DNA of 64,000 nt from Pelecanus crispus (GCF_030463565.1 NC_134646.1:43891240-43955239), one strand, 5' to 3'; shown: positions 1 through 13,370, counted from the first letter of the stretch. The notes: generated by a model from the sequence alone, not told the origin. Numbers and translations: made by a program.

Positions 1-3000
1 TTCTGTGCTCCAAGACCACAACATGATGTGAACCACTGCAAAGTAAGTGGGGCTGATCAGATAGTCATATCAAAAAAGCACTCCTGCTTCAAACTGAAGA
101 CACACGCTAAGATTAGCCCAGTCTGGCTGAAAGCAAACCTTTGATGCCCAGCATTACTTTCGAGATGACCGTACAGAAGAGCATGTCGTGCCGAATAAGG
201 GTGGAAGACGAATGGGTTCGTTGGTGTTAGAGGTGTAGTGTGCTGGAGAGGTACTCTTTTTGCCTGGGGCTTATGACTAAGTGGCTGGATTACCTATTAT
301 GAGTCAGCCTTAGTCAATTTAGCCATTCCCTAATTTTCACAGTTTTCAATTAAGGTATAGTTTCACAGTCATCTTAATCTGATTTAAGACAGATGAAAGA
401 GGACGTCTCCTTTCCCTCACTCTCCTTGTTTTGGCATTAGGGATTGCACTGCCAAGAAACCACATTGTTAGTACTTCCTCTAAAGCACGGCGTTATAAAG
501 GAGTATCTGATCTGAATGCACTCTGATTCAGATACGATGTTCTGTTTTTCTGCAGCGTCAAAGCATGCACATTAAGAAGTGATTTGCTCTTGCACCTGGG
601 ACTGTGAGCCTTTATTCCGTTCACTTACAGATGCTTTGTGCGATTTGTTAAGTTGCTTGGGGTGGAACCAATTCCAGCCTCGTTGGACGGCTACTTGTTA
701 GCTGGGCTTTGCAAGTGTGAAAGGCCGTGTCTTCCCCTTATCTGCCGGAGCATGCCAAGATAGCCGCTCGATGGCTGAGGGCTGCCCTTCTGCTGTCATT
801 TGTTGAAGCTGGAAGTGTTGCCCCTGAATAAATTCTTTACTTTGGCAAATGAAAAGCTGGAAATAATTTACTGACTTGAAGCTCCTCCCTTCTAAGTATT
901 CTGTCAGCTCTGCCAAGGAACGGCTTTGGGAAGGACTGTAGTGTTTCTAAAATCTGGCATTCATTACAAGGGATTTTTCTAAGCGGGGTTATTCGCTTGA
1001 TTATTTTTTCCCCTGAACATGCCATGTAAATTGAATACTGATGTGCAAATTCTGTCTTCATAAATGTGACTTTTTAAATCTGGGTCTACTTTTGTCATAA
1101 CCTTCAGTGTAATGTAAAACTATTTTCTCATTAAAACGAGAACCTGTGGTGATACAGGAGGGGTTGTGGAATACTTCTTTTTAAGAGATATTGCTCTTCA
1201 GAATTAGGACAATGTCATACAAAAGGTTAATTGAGACATGACTGTTGCATAAAGCTTGTACTGCTCGCTCTTCACATGGTCGAATAGAATTCCTAGTGAT
1301 TAAATATGCCTGTGCTGCCCAAGATCAAAACCCCTTCTGTGCTGTGTATTCCACTGTATTTCCAGTCCTAACACATTGGTTTCTGAAAATCTGGTACAAA
1401 TAAAAGCAATCCATGTGCAGTGTTCAGTGCTTATGTAGTTTAATGGTACATTTATTAAAATGTATCCTAGAAAGAAAATACTTAACTGCAAGGGCCATTG
1501 TCTCCAGCAGTGGTAGTGTTTTACTTACTAACTCCATGTCAGATAAAGGTAATATTAAGAATTTACTCCTCATAAGTGAAACCCAGTGATGATGCCAGTG
1601 CTTTTAAACTTAGTGGAAATAAGTATTGGACAACATATGCATGATGTTTGGATAGCTGGTTCAGTTAATATTTGCATAAATTTCCATGTAATAATTCCTG
1701 GCATGTCTCCTGATAATTCTGATAAGTGCATTGTTATTAAATAATTACTACTTAATGCAGTAGATTTCCAAGCAACGTTATGACACATGTAAAGCATGCA
1801 AGTTAAAACTCATTTTTTGCAGCTATGTTGTTACCAGCATCCATTAGCTTGTGTATATAAGCGATCAAATATCTTTTGCATCTCCAGTAAGTGCTCTGTC
1901 AGCAGATGAGAAGACATGACTAAATCTTTTGTTAGCACCACAGAGTCTCTGCAAGGCTGCTGACAGACAAAATGGGAAACAAGTATAACCAGCTATTGAG
2001 GAAATGAAATCATTTCTAGTTACACATAATGCTTGTTAATATAAAAACCATGCATGGTAATTAATTTTTAAGGGAAATTTCCACTCATTCCCTCCAAAAC
2101 ATTCTCCATTGTCTTTTTGTGAAATTTAAAAGTATATTCTTAATTTTTCCCCCCTAGAGAGTATGAATTTAGAGCTTTGAAATGTTGGCACGTATGAAGA
2201 ACCTGGCATATTAAATTCTGTCAGGAATTGTGCTTTGCTTTGTTGCTTCATTTTTACTGGAAAGCCGGCACCCTTTCCTCACTGTAACACCTAAATTCCC
2301 ACTTCAAGAATGAGACTGAGGAAAATGTATGTGTTTTCCTCATGCTAAATAGTCCCAGCAGTCATGCGACCAGGACGAGTCCATTTGTTCTACTTTGCAC
2401 AAGTTAACCTCATAAAAATTGTGGAGGTATCTGCACAAATGGCTTAAGAAATGCTGAACACCACTGATCTTATGGAGTAATGCACACTTCAGAAATGACA
2501 AGTAAATAATGTTCTACTCAAATATTGGTTTGGGGAGCTGACTACGCCCTTCTTAGTATAAAATTTTTCACATATTCCTGTGTGTGTTCTCATGCATACA
2601 CCACGTAGTTTTGTTTTGTTTTGTTTTTATTCCAGCAGATTTCAGTTTGGGGCTTTATATTATTTTTAAAATATAGAGAAGAAAAAAAAAAAAACCAACC
2701 ACCAACTAAAAACCCAAAGCTAGGTCAAAGTGTTTGATTTTTTTTTTTTTGCCTCAAGATTGAGGCATTAAAAACACATACATGTTTTTTGTGTAATTTA
2801 TGGATTACTATAAGATATTACTCTGCATACATCATTTCTTTGGCTGACTGAACGTAGATCTTGGGTCAGCCAGACAATAAAATTATGTATCAAAAGTAAT
2901 GGAAAAGACCTCTGTTTGATAGATAATGTAACTGTTCTGTACAACTTGGAACTATACTGGTGTTGGCGTACATTTATTAAAGGCTATCTATGTGCTGACT

Positions 3001-3713
3001 GGCTTTGAAGTATTTCCTATTACTTTGTAAAGCTGTCCATTTCTGTAGGTGTCCGTCACATCGGGGTGACACTCTTGGTTTCAATCATGCGATCATACAG
3101 AGCTGGCCTGTTCGCATACTGAACTGCTCGTCGCCAGCGTGAGCGGCTGACTCCCCTTCTGGCTTTTTGGTCCAGTCCAGTCAGCATAATGGATAGGAGA
3201 CGAAACTGGCATTTCAACAGCGAGATCATTACTTCTATTTTATTCATGATTGAACTAACTATTCCTATGATCACCTTGTTTTATGGTTTTCTTTTCTGAA
3301 AAGAGAGCAATAGCGTTCTTTCTCCAACTTGTTCAGATTTAAGTGAGATTTAAAATTAGTCATTTTCTCTGAAACAGAACTTTTCTTTGTCGTGATATTT
3401 GTTTTCAGTTCTTGAAATGTTCAGCTGCTCTTCTGTGCTTAGGATGGGTACAGCCCTTACACACCTGTAAATTTCTCCGGTAAACGTTCATGCTGCCGTC
3501 TTTCTCTTTGAACGATGCTCATCTGCAACTTGTCTTTCAGAGAAAGGGCTTCACGGAGCGTGGTTCTTCACTTTTACTAGTTGATCAAACTGGTTTTCTT
3601 TAAATGCTTACTGGAGAGGTTTGCAGCAGTTAAGATTTGTTAGTGCTATTAATTGAGACATGATGACAATGAGCACCCACCTCTTATCAGCCGTGCCTTG
3701 TTTTTTCCTGCAG
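1..3713 (+). other. PALLD: PALLD intron (3' part)
   Basis: This is non-coding sequence upstream of the first palladin exon in the window. The exon encoding the first half of the third Ig domain (ending just before Ile-Tyr-Trp) was looked for here and not found, so it should lie to the left of the window. The stretch holds a pentameric (TTTTG) run near 2609-2628, an A13 run at about 2681 and a T12 run near 2738. A 72-codon minus-strand open frame at 3056-3274 is discussed as a finding. The intron ends in a pyrimidine-rich tract and CAG at 3711-3713. Confidence 0.85.
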
Positions 3714-3863
3714 ATCTATTGGTTTAAAGATGGGAAGCAAATTTCTAAACGAAGTGATCACTACCGAATTCAAAGAGAACCTGATGGAACTTGCTCACTG
3801 CATACTGCAGCCTCCACCCTGGATGATGACGGGAATTACACTATTATGGCTGCTAACCCACAG
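3714..3863 (+). CDS. PALLD: Palladin exon: second half of Ig domain 3
   Basis: This 150-base exon (50 codons, phase 0 at both ends) follows TTTTTTCCTGCAG and ends at CAG|GTAAAT. It encodes the C-strand tryptophan motif IYWFKDGK and, near its end, the LDDDGNYTIMAANPQ segment typical of the E-F region of an intracellular I-set Ig domain. I recognise it as palladin; established work on mammalian palladin shows that Ig3 is the F-actin-binding domain, and this half carries several basic residues (Lys5, Lys8, Lys12, Arg13 of the fragment). The F strand has Tyr-Thr-Ile where many Ig domains have Tyr-x-Cys, as in mammalian palladin. The first half of the domain is on an earlier exon outside the window. 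The upstream in-frame ATG at 3660 lies in the intron and is not a start. Confidence 0.95.
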
Positions 3864-6800
3864 GTAAATGAAGGTTTGGCTCCAGAGCAAACATGCTTCT
3901 GGACATAAATCTTCAGAAAACTATCTCATCTTACGTATGCATGATTTAATTAAATGATGAAGTCACCATAAAGTATGTAAGTTAGATTTCTGTTTTCATC
4001 TTGCATCAGTAGGGTGGGACCTTTCTATCTCCAAGAGATTAGCAACTCAACAGCAGTTTTTTTCCTCTGGTTTGAGGTTTCAGAGGGGACGGGGGTTGTT
4101 TTCTAATCACTTTTCCACCATTTGTTGCAGCTGATAACATCTCAGTATCCTAACTGAGCATGGATAGCATACATACTCCAAAGGGAGAAAAAAAAAATCC
4201 AGTTTACTAGCAGAAGTAACCCAATCCAGCAATTTCATTTTTCCTCTGTTGACACTACCCACTGACTGAGGCCAACTTTTTGAAATGAGTAGGAGTATAT
4301 CACACCTCAACATGTTTACATTAAGCAGTGATTGCAATTCTGTAAGGCAAAAAATGCTAGCACTTGTCATGTAGGGGGGGAGGTCTCCTGTGTTGTTCCC
4401 GAAGTCTTAAACAATGTTTTTCCGAAACACAGAGTGTTACTGGGTTTGTAATATTATTTGTTCTTTGCAGACCTAATACAAGAGCTGAGGTACACGACAG
4501 AAACCCACTGGTGCGTTGGACGTGGCTAAACTTTACAGTTCACGCACCCTGTTGAAGAAACTTTCTTCAATCCACTTTTCCTACAGCACAGCAAAGTGAG
4601 GGGAAAGACTTGCATGTGAGAAACCAAGGCAGTAACATAACTTTAGGGATGTAACGAATTATTTTCTTCTGTAGCACCAAATATCTTGCCAAGACCAGGC
4701 CTGCAAGTAGAATCACACTGTAAAATAACAAACTGTATCGCTGAGACAGAGTTTAATCTAAACAGGCGTGTTGTGCTCTGTTATGAATGTTGCTAGGTTA
4801 CTTAGCATGACACTGCCATTTTTGCCTCGCTCTTTGTCAGTGCTGCTCGTATTGCAGCGTGCTTGTTGAATGTATGGGATTGTACACACGGACGACACGC
4901 AAACGGCAGTTTTAGGCCAGATTCTACAAATTGCAGTGCTTAAATCTAGGTGGTTTAAGCGTTATTTCTCCATATACAAATAACAGATATAAAGAAATAG
5001 CATAAGGCCGAGGGAATTCTTCAAGCTGGGAGCTTTTACACATAGAGGACCATTGTGTTATAGCACCTGGTACCATTTAAATTGTGGAAATTCACAGCAG
5101 GTTTAAAGATGAGAAATAAATACTTACATGCTCAAGGTAGGAAGCAAATCCTGTTCATCTTCCTGTAAGTGCTGTGTTAGTGCACAGACAGAGCTTCCCT
5201 ATGTAGCGTTACTGCGTGATCCAAAAATCTTAGAGAACTTGGTGAGTACGCTGCCTTTGTGCTTGGGCACTGTACTCTGTCCCTGAATATTTAGGGCCTG
5301 CTTTTTAGCATTTGTTTTTCTGGATAATGCTCAGTCAATGACACAACAGTGACCTAGGTTATCAGCTCTGGTCCTCGATGACAGTAGTGTGTTAATGGGT
5401 TTTCAGATGCACTAAAATGAGCTGGTTTTGTATTGTTCCTAGTTTGGGGATTGAAAAAGCAGTTTTGTTAAATGATAAAATTCTGCATCTGTCCTTTTTT
5501 TCCCCCTCTTTGGAGAAGAACCAGAAGCATCCTCCTCTGGCTCCCCTAAACAAACATCTGCCTGTTTCACCAAGCCCATTCTGTTCTTTCTTCACCGTGT
5601 AATTCCCAGGCAAACGCACTTATCTTTTCCACTATTGCTTGCTTTTACTACGCGTTTAACAGTGCAACGGAGGCAAAGGAGGGCTCTGAGTTAATGTACA
5701 AGCCTTTCACACTCAAAGATCTGGATTCCAATTGTTTTAAGTCATCCTGAGTGGAAATAATTCTGGCACAGCCTCCTCAATTCTAATGGAAAGTTGTCCA
5801 CATCTCAAAGCTATCACAAACTTAGGCAAATTTGGCAACCTTTCCTTAAGAAAAGCGAAATACGACAGGAGCCTACATCAGGATTCTGAAGGACTGGCAG
5901 GTATTTACTAGGCTGTGTTTCGGTCATTGCTATTGGAACCACCAAGCTACCGAGCAAAAAGGTATATTCTTAGTTGATAGAAATTGATTTTATTAAAGCA
6001 AAGGATTCAGCTCATTAAAGCTCTGCCAGGTTATGCCATCTCGGCATCTGGACTAATATTACAAGATTTATGTGTGTAAAGTGACTTGGTGACACACCTT
6101 GGAAACCGTCCGCAGTAGTTAACACGGCATGCACCAGCGCCTGCGATGTAAAGTGCAGCCATCTGGAATTAAGGTTCCAACATGCCTCCGGGGTTTGCAG
6201 TAAAACTTGCCGTATAACTTAATGCGGCGCAGGCTGACCCCGGGCCTAGACAAACACAAAGCCTTGCCCGTTTTTGGCCTTTAGTTACAGGTTACGTCCC
6301 CTAACCGAGCTCTTCCCACGAGCTGTGTGTGTGGGCTCAAGTCAGGGCCTTATTGTCACCTTCTTTCCTTTTATCCCATTCTCTCCACTTCTTTGCACCA
6401 TGCACCCGCAGTCTTCAGCCTGGATTGCCCTTATTTTCTAGGCCGTCTTCTCATGAATTACTTCCCACTCATCGCTTCCTTCCCATTCATCCCATGACTT
6501 GTCCAAATCTTTGGCTTCCTGCTTGTTCTTCCCTATCCAAATTCCTTACTGTCCTTTGTGTTTCCATTTGTGATGCCTTCATGTACTGAGATACGCAGAA
6601 ATTATCCCAAAATGTGTGAATTCATCACCTGCCAGAAAAAGATTAATACGCGGTGGTGCCTAAAATAGAAATGTATTTGTTCCAGATGTCTTTCATGGTC
6701 TTGTAACACCAAAAAAAAAAAAAAAGCTTTGCTTCAGAAACTGCTGCAGGTCATGCCCAATGGCTTATTTTAACACAAGTATTTTTCTTGTGGACTAAAT

Positions 6801-8110
6801 GGGTCATGGGAACAAAAGCGGGACGCAGCGACTTCATTTCTAATGGTCCAGCAGTAACACGAAGGTCATTGCCATTTGAAGGCTGCTTGTGACCCCGGTG
6901 AAATGGTTTTTCGGTGGGCTTTGGCCAGTTGGTAATGAATGGCTATTTGCAGCCCCCGAATTACTGTGACAAACATATTTGTTGCTTTCATGCTGGCAGG
7001 CTTGAGGGTGGCGCTCGCAGCTTAGAACTGAGATACGCTGCCACGCTGCTGTGGATGGTGCCTCGGGGCTACCAGTCCCAGGGGCAGAAAGGCAGATGCG
7101 CATCTTCTATACATTTATCAAAGAGCTATTTAAAACTATCATTTTTTCAAAAGCTTTTAAAATCATTACATTGCTATACAGAAGTATATAAACTTTTACT
7201 ACAGTATTATTTTTATACGTAGTTTTTATATTCGTATCTGTTGTGTATATTTACTGATTCCGCCAGAGGCTTTGGCCCCTTACATGGTGAATTCCGCAGA
7301 GCCCTGGCCGCCGGCAGGCCCAGCCCAACTCTGTTACCACTCGTGCTTGTGGTGGGCAACCTGTCTTCTGAACAGCAAAGTGAAACAAAAAAGGGGACCA
7401 AAAACAACAGAGCCCACGGTTAACGTATCATTCACTGAAAATAGCCGAAGGCGGCCGAACCATCTCCAAGGTCCACCAGCGCAGTTGCGCGCTTCCGTGC
7501 GATTCCTCAGGCTCGCTCTGCGCAGAGGACCGGCTGAGTACTTGCACAATTCTGTTGGTTTTTACGGTCACAGGGGGTTTTTTTTGAGCTGTGGCCCCAC
7601 CAGATCGAGCGGATCGATCCACCTGGGAGGCGACAGCTCTGGCATTAACTGCCAGCACTTACCAAGTGCCATTTTCAAGATCTTGAACTAGTTCCTGTCT
7701 TTCTGTCCGCTTGCCAGAGAGAGAGAGAAACCTCCCACCCACAGCCATAGCTCAGTCAATATACTGTTTTTCAGTCAATATACTGTTTTAAGGACTTTAT
7801 TGCCTGTGCTACTGATAATCATTTTTTAAAAGAAAAACTTCCAGGAGGAACACTTTAACCGTGACTGTGTTATAGTCACAATTATAAAAAAAACCAAACA
7901 AACCAGTCTGTTCTGTGTTAGATTGGAAGCTGACAAAATAGTTTAATATCAGAAGGCACCTTGACAAATGTTTTTCAATGACTGTGTGAAAGAAGAGATT
8001 GCCTTACAGACTCTGTAACACGTGGGCCAAAAAGGGGGAGCAGGTTGAACACGTACTAACATTGCATGCTTTGAGTCTTTTAATGCTCCTCCTCTCCATC
8101 ACCACAACAG
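3864..8110 (+). other. PALLD: PALLD intron, 4.2 kb
   Basis: This is a GT-AG intron with no supported coding sequence. It contains a pyrimidine-rich block (about 6350-6560), an A15 run near 6711, a CpG-enriched patch (about 7260-7640, see findings) and a perfect 19-bp tandem duplication at 7752-7789. The many short open frames on both strands overlap each other and have no recognisable similarity. Confidence 0.85.
7752..7789. repeat. 19-bp perfect tandem duplication
   Basis: The unit TCAGTCAATATACTGTTTT occurs twice head to tail (7752-7770 and 7771-7789). It is inside a PALLD intron and looks like a simple slippage or duplication product. Confidence 0.85.
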
Positions 8111-8205
8111 GGCAGAATAAGTTGCACGGGCAGGCTGATGGTTCAAGCTGTAAATCAAAGAGGCCGCAGTCCCTGGTCACCGTCTGGTCAGCCTCATATA
8201 AGAAG
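8111..8205 (+). CDS. PALLD: Palladin exon: last strand of Ig3 and start of linker
   Basis: This 95-base exon enters in phase 0 after ACCACAACAG and ends at AGAAG|GTACTT, leaving a split Arg codon (AG|A) completed by the next exon. It encodes GRISCTGRLMVQAVNQ, the G strand of Ig3, followed by a Ser/Arg/Pro-rich start of the Ig3-Ig4 linker (RGRSPWSPSGQPHIR). The human protein is nearly identical here. Because this reading frame stays open across the donor into the intron, a longer open frame (7999-8307) surrounds the exon, but only 8111-8205 is coding. The linker is probably disordered; the RSP and SPSG motifs resemble proline-directed phosphorylation sites (inference). Confidence 0.94.
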
Positions 8206-11200
8206 GTACTTGATGCTTCTTTTTTTTTTTTTTTTCCTTTTAATAATAATATGATGTGTGTTGCAAAGTTATTACGGAAAGATAAAGAATGTGAAGTAAG
8301 CTGGTAAGTTAAAAGTATGGCATTCGGGAAGAAATGTGACCTCTGCTGTCTAAAAATTCCTGCAAAGCTTGCATACTCAGAAGTATAAGCAATCTCTGAA
8401 ATGACACAACTTCTAAGTATCTTTAATTTTGCCTGTCTCCTCTTCCTTTCTTCGTGATGGTCACTAATTACTCTTTATCTGAAATTACACTATCAGCTGT
8501 TGGGAACTTAAGTTTTTTTAAAACATCTCACCTGACCAGGCTTCTACCAGGAACCTGTATGTTCTGCAGCTTTTAATAAGTATTCATTTAAAGAAACAGC
8601 AGAAATAACTGCATGCCAAAGAAATTTATTAGATTTACATTAGAAATACCTTAGTATTTCAGTGATTTCAGTTCAGGTTCTTATAAGGAATTATGAGTCA
8701 GAAATAAAGTATTAAACTTATCTTTGGTGAGTTTACAATTATTCACATACGAAGCTTTGGTTTATGTTTTTGGACTATATAAGGGAATTTTCCCTTCAAA
8801 TACTTTTCTTTTTTTATTACCCAACGCATTTATGGGGCAATTTAGCACAGCTTGGACAGCTGTAGACAATACCAAAAAAAAAAAAAAAAAAGTCATTTTG
8901 GTTACCCAAACTGCTTTCAAGGGAGCACGAGGGCTCCAGTTCCAGTTTCTGCTGTGATGAGGCACGTGTTTTGCTTAATGGTGACAATGGCCATAGAATC
9001 TCAATATTGCCCAATTGTAATATATAGACTAGATGTAATTAGTCAGTGGGCAATAAAGAAACGATTCCTGTAACAATTAGTAGTGGTAAGTCGTATGTGC
9101 TGTAGAACTGCTGCATGCAAAAATGGGCTCTCTCCCACCCCGCCCCGATAACTAGAAAGTACGAGGAAGCGAGGTTGGTTGTTTAAAAGACTTCATCAGT
9201 CTCATTCCCGCATGGAACAAATGGGGCTTCCCGCAGTCCTGAAAGCATTTCCCAGCATCCCGCACCGAGGCATCCTACCAGCTCCCCCTCTAATGCTTCA
9301 CATTCAGGCCTGTTAAACCCAAAGCTCAGGCTGCTCGTGGAGGGGAATATCCTGCTCTCACTGCAGACTGAGAACAGCCCCAAAAAGCTGGGGCCCTTTG
9401 GCGTACGGTGCTTGATGCCCGCAAATCATGGGTAAAAAGGAAAAGTCCCTGTTAATTCCTGAAGGGAAAAGCTGCCGTGAAGAGTCAGGCTTTGGCTGAA
9501 TTGGCGCACATGGGGTGAGAAAGGGGAAACATCTTGAAAACGGGGACAGGAGAAAGGAAGATGGGTACGGGCAAGAGAGCAGCTGACACTTCCGCATCTT
9601 CCTGAAGGATAAAATGCGGTCGCTCTTTCTGCGCCAGGCAGAACCCTGGGGGAGCAATGGGGGGGCTCATTTTTCAGTCTCTCCAAATGCAATCAAAGTC
9701 TGAGGCCACTTACACCCGGGTTTTTTATTTTCTAATTGAGGCAAGCACTCTGGCAGCCACTATTATTTTGGTTGGGTGTCCAGTAGGGTAATGAATGATA
9801 AATAAGAGATTTCCACACAGCGGTGTAATTAAAATTAGGGCAATTACGGGGGATTCTTATTTCCTGTAGAACTACCATATATGAAGGGCCCATCCTGCTG
9901 TCCAGTCCTCCCCGAGACCGATGAAATTTGAGCATGTAAAACCTTCCTAGGACAGACTCCCGCCATCGGCCTTTCTAATTGTCATGGTTTAACCTAACAT
10001 AACGTACCACAATATTGGCCTCCCCCATCTACTACAGTATGTCACGTGTGTTGCCATATACTTTTGATAAGTAATATTCCTGTGGCATTACAATATTATT
10101 TCTATAAGCTTTTCTACTTGAGAGCAACAAAACTTCTTTTTTTTTTTTTTTTTTTTAACAAGTGTAATTATTAGCTTAATGAACTTTATGACTTGTTACA
10201 CTGTTGACAGGCTTTTTCCTGAAGTATTTTTACTCTCTTACAGAATGGGTTCTGGCAGAACTCTGGTTTTTGTCATCTTAACTACGTCACAGACATTTTA
10301 AAACACTCTTTGTAGTTGTTATTTTATTTTTAATGTATTTTTCTCAAATTTGCTTGGCTTGCAAACACTCCCTTCTTAGCATTACTTTGCCGGGGGGGAC
10401 ACACATGACACTTTTGAACAGTCTGGCAAAGCTTGGGCTCAGTCCCTCCGACGACACGGTGCTCAACACTGCGGCACCTAAGCTGTCTTGTGGTGCACTG
10501 CAGCCAGAGCCCCAAATAAATCATCTTAAAATGCAGGAGACTTAAGGAAGATCTAAAAAAAAATAAATATTCCTCTTGCCCCTGCTCTCAGCGAGAGGAT
10601 TAATTTGAACTTAAATCTCCTTTATCCCAAATTAGTGATCATTACCACATGGGTGGTCATAAAGTCTTCCCCAGCTTCTTGCTCGATGTAATTCCTAACG
10701 TGCTGCGCCGCACCAGCCCTTGGAGTCTCCCCTGGACACATTTGGCATGCGATGTCACTATTGCTGAAACTCCTCTTTGCAATTTGATGCCCACATCACA
10801 ACTCTAAAGAACCCACAACTAATCCCGGGATATTCCAGTCTATTGCAACTTGTCATTCCTAGACATCTGAAGTACTTGGCTCAACTCGTTTCGTTATTTC
10901 TTTAAAACCACAAAATGTTTTAGAATTAAAGTATCCCTAGTTTCACCTCTCAAGGTAAAGGCTTAAAAGTAGCTTGCAATTTTAGAGGTAAATTTACAAA
11001 GAGGTAAAAAGAAATGCATTATTTATTTCTGACTCGCGTAAACAGCATGCTGATTTAGGTTTCTTTTCAAATGTGTGATTTGAAAACTTAGTTTTCACAG
11101 TTCAAGAACATACTATCAGAAGAAAACAACTTTGGCCACAAACTCCCAACCTTTTTGTTTTCCATTTCATTTGGTGCAAATTTTTTTCCCCCGGTTTTGA

Positions 11201-13237
11201 CCAGCGCTGTCTTTTTATGCATCTAAACAGGATGCATGTAAAAACCAGGCAGGCAGATTTTTGCATGGGTTGCTTGCACTGCGTAGCACTCACGTGGCTA
11301 GATACCACCATTTCTAGTTGGCCTTGCAGAACTAATTACCAAAAGATAGGAGTGCACTTTTTCTGTATTACCATCCACCTTCCATCCCAGCTGCACGCAT
11401 GAGGGGCACGTACGGCTGCAGAAACGGTCGGAACTCGCCAGCTAGAGCTCAGCCCTGCTTCTGAGCTGCAATGCAGGAGCCACCGAAGCAGCCGTAGGCA
11501 CCAGGCAGCAACACCGCGCGGGTGCTTAAGGCCCGGACTCGGGCACCCGAAGGCTTACGTAAGCTTTTAGCCTGCGCAAAGGTGCCGGTCCGTGTTCCCA
11601 TTTCGGTACCGTTCCTACATTAATAAGCACTATGGGCTAGATTTCCCCCCTCCCCACATTTGTCTTTAGTTATAGCTGTGGGAAGCCTGTGATGATCATT
11701 AAAAAAAAAAAAAAAAAATCAAAATTTCTCTATTTATGACAGCTAATACTGCAGCAAAAGTGATGATTGGTCAGAATTCAAACAGAGCAGTAATAGAGAG
11801 AAGGGCAACAACAGAGGACAAAAGAAACCACATTCAAGCAAGTCTAATTAATTAAACTTAACCTCAGTGGAACAGAGTGTGCAGCTAGAGCGCTTCCCCT
11901 CCATACAGCAGTACGGCATCTCGTTTTCCAAATGTAACTGCTTGGGGGGGGGGGGATGATAAGCTTTTTTTGGTTATGAATTATTTTAACCTAAAGAAAC
12001 ACCCCTGGGCAGTAGAAGATGCAGCATAGCCACGTATACTGCAGCACGTATGCTGCAGACACTGGCCAAAATGGGAACACTGGCAGAAGTTAACAGAAAA
12101 TGGAATTCAAAAAGAGAATTTCACTGTAAAGCCTCATTGATAAAAGTTATCTAGGAGGAGATTTGAATAGCTCCTCTCTGCTGCAGCAGGATGTTACTGG
12201 AGGCAGCAGTTGGCTCCACAATGGAATCCATTGGAGCTGATCAGGCAAGGACAAAAAGTGATCTAAAATTTTGTTTCAGTTACAAGTTTCTTTGATTACT
12301 AAATCACACAAACGCAATAATGCTCATTTCAATTGGAAAAAAATCCAGTTAAATGAGGAACCACTTAGAAAAAGAGTCGATAGATTAAATTAACAGGCAA
12401 GAATAGCTAATGCTGAAAATGGATTAAATGATGTTGTGGAAGCTGAAGGCGACTGATACTGTTTCAGAGACAGGAGTTATTTTTCCTTCTTTTTATTTTT
12501 CATTACACTTCTTGCCGTACCTTTATGAAGAACAATTTAACGACCAAAGTTTTTCTTCCTATTGCTCACAAATGAAATTCTCATTGTTTTGACACCACAA
12601 TTTGGTGGCTTTGAAAATGTTCCAGAATATCTCAAACAAAAAAAAACCTGTTAAATGAGGGATAAATATCCACCAATTTTCCTGTATGGTCTTCGGTAGT
12701 GCAGAACAAGAGAAGATGAAAAGTCAGTCTGATGTGAAAAGGCTCTTCTCAGCTGGGATGAGTTAGCTTTCAGCTGCTGTTATTTTCTGAAAGGTAAACA
12801 GAACAAAGGAACAGTACGTGCACCTTCCGGTGTAACTGGCAACAGCAAAGGGGTTACATATACGGGACACTAGAAACGGGGAACTGAAGCTATATGCTAA
12901 GACCAACTTATTTTACTTGTATTTCAGTGATTTAAAGACTAACTCTAACCAAAAATACTATCATGTATAAATGCAAGCAATTATTCTGTAGCAAGAGCGT
13001 TTTCTAGATCATATTTTGCCACAACATGTGAATTAACTGAAAGTAATTAATAATGACAGTGTCATAATTAACTCAGTCTGAGCCAAAGGCTACCAGTGTA
13101 TGTGTGTAAACACGGAGTGATTACGGTATCGGTCAAAGAAGTGATTTAAAATTCAAAGCAGTCTTATAAGTGATTTTGGTTCTTCTGATTTGGCAGAGGA
13201 AAAAAAATAATTTACCTTTATTTCATATTATTTTAAG
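8206..13237 (+). other. PALLD: PALLD intron, 5.0 kb
   Basis: This GT-AG intron splits an Arg codon. It has long homopolymer tracts (T15 near 8220, A18 near 8874, T18 near 10137, A18 at about 11701, G12 at 11944-11955) and a CpG-enriched segment around 11400-11610. Open frames around 9183-9692 on the minus strand are overlapping chance frames in a moderately GC-rich stretch. No tRNA, coding exon or recognisable mobile element was found. Confidence 0.8.
11944..11955. repeat. G12 homopolymer
   Basis: There is a run of 12 G on the plus strand in the PALLD intron. It is a likely length-polymorphic and error-prone site. Confidence 0.8.
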
Positions 13238-13370
13238 ACCACGATCTCGATCAAGGGACAGTGGTGATGAAAATGAACCAATTCAGGAACGATTCTTCCG
13301 GCCTCATTTTCTGCAGGCTCCTGGAGACCTGACTGTTCAAGAAGGAAAACTGTGCAGAATGGACTGCAAG
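13238..13370 (+). CDS. PALLD: Palladin exon: linker end and first strands of Ig4 (GC donor)
   Basis: This 133-base exon starts after ATTATTTTAAG and completes the split Arg codon. It encodes the acidic/Arg-Ser linker (PRSRSRDSGDENEPIQ) and the start of Ig4 (RPHFLQAPGDLTVQEGK ... MDCK), with the B-strand cysteine at residue 125 of the 352-residue fragment. The coding frame demands that the exon end at AAG, where the intron begins GCAAGT rather than GTAAGT. This is the best-known non-canonical donor class (GC-AG). The nearest GT lies four bases downstream (13375) and would shift the frame. With the GC donor, the next exon begins in phase 0 with Val-Ser-Gly-Leu-Pro, as in mammals. Confidence 0.93.

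Noticed and set aside
7272-7691. A 139-codon plus-strand open frame in a PALLD intron
   Set aside because: There is no recognisable domain, several overlapping frames exist on both strands, and it lies between two well-supported exons. The CpG enrichment explains the lack of stops.
9984-10035. Possible old LTR start (TGTCATGGTTTAACC) resembling the two solo LTRs
   Set aside because: Only the first 15 or so bases are similar and the following sequence does not align. There is no matching right end or target duplication.
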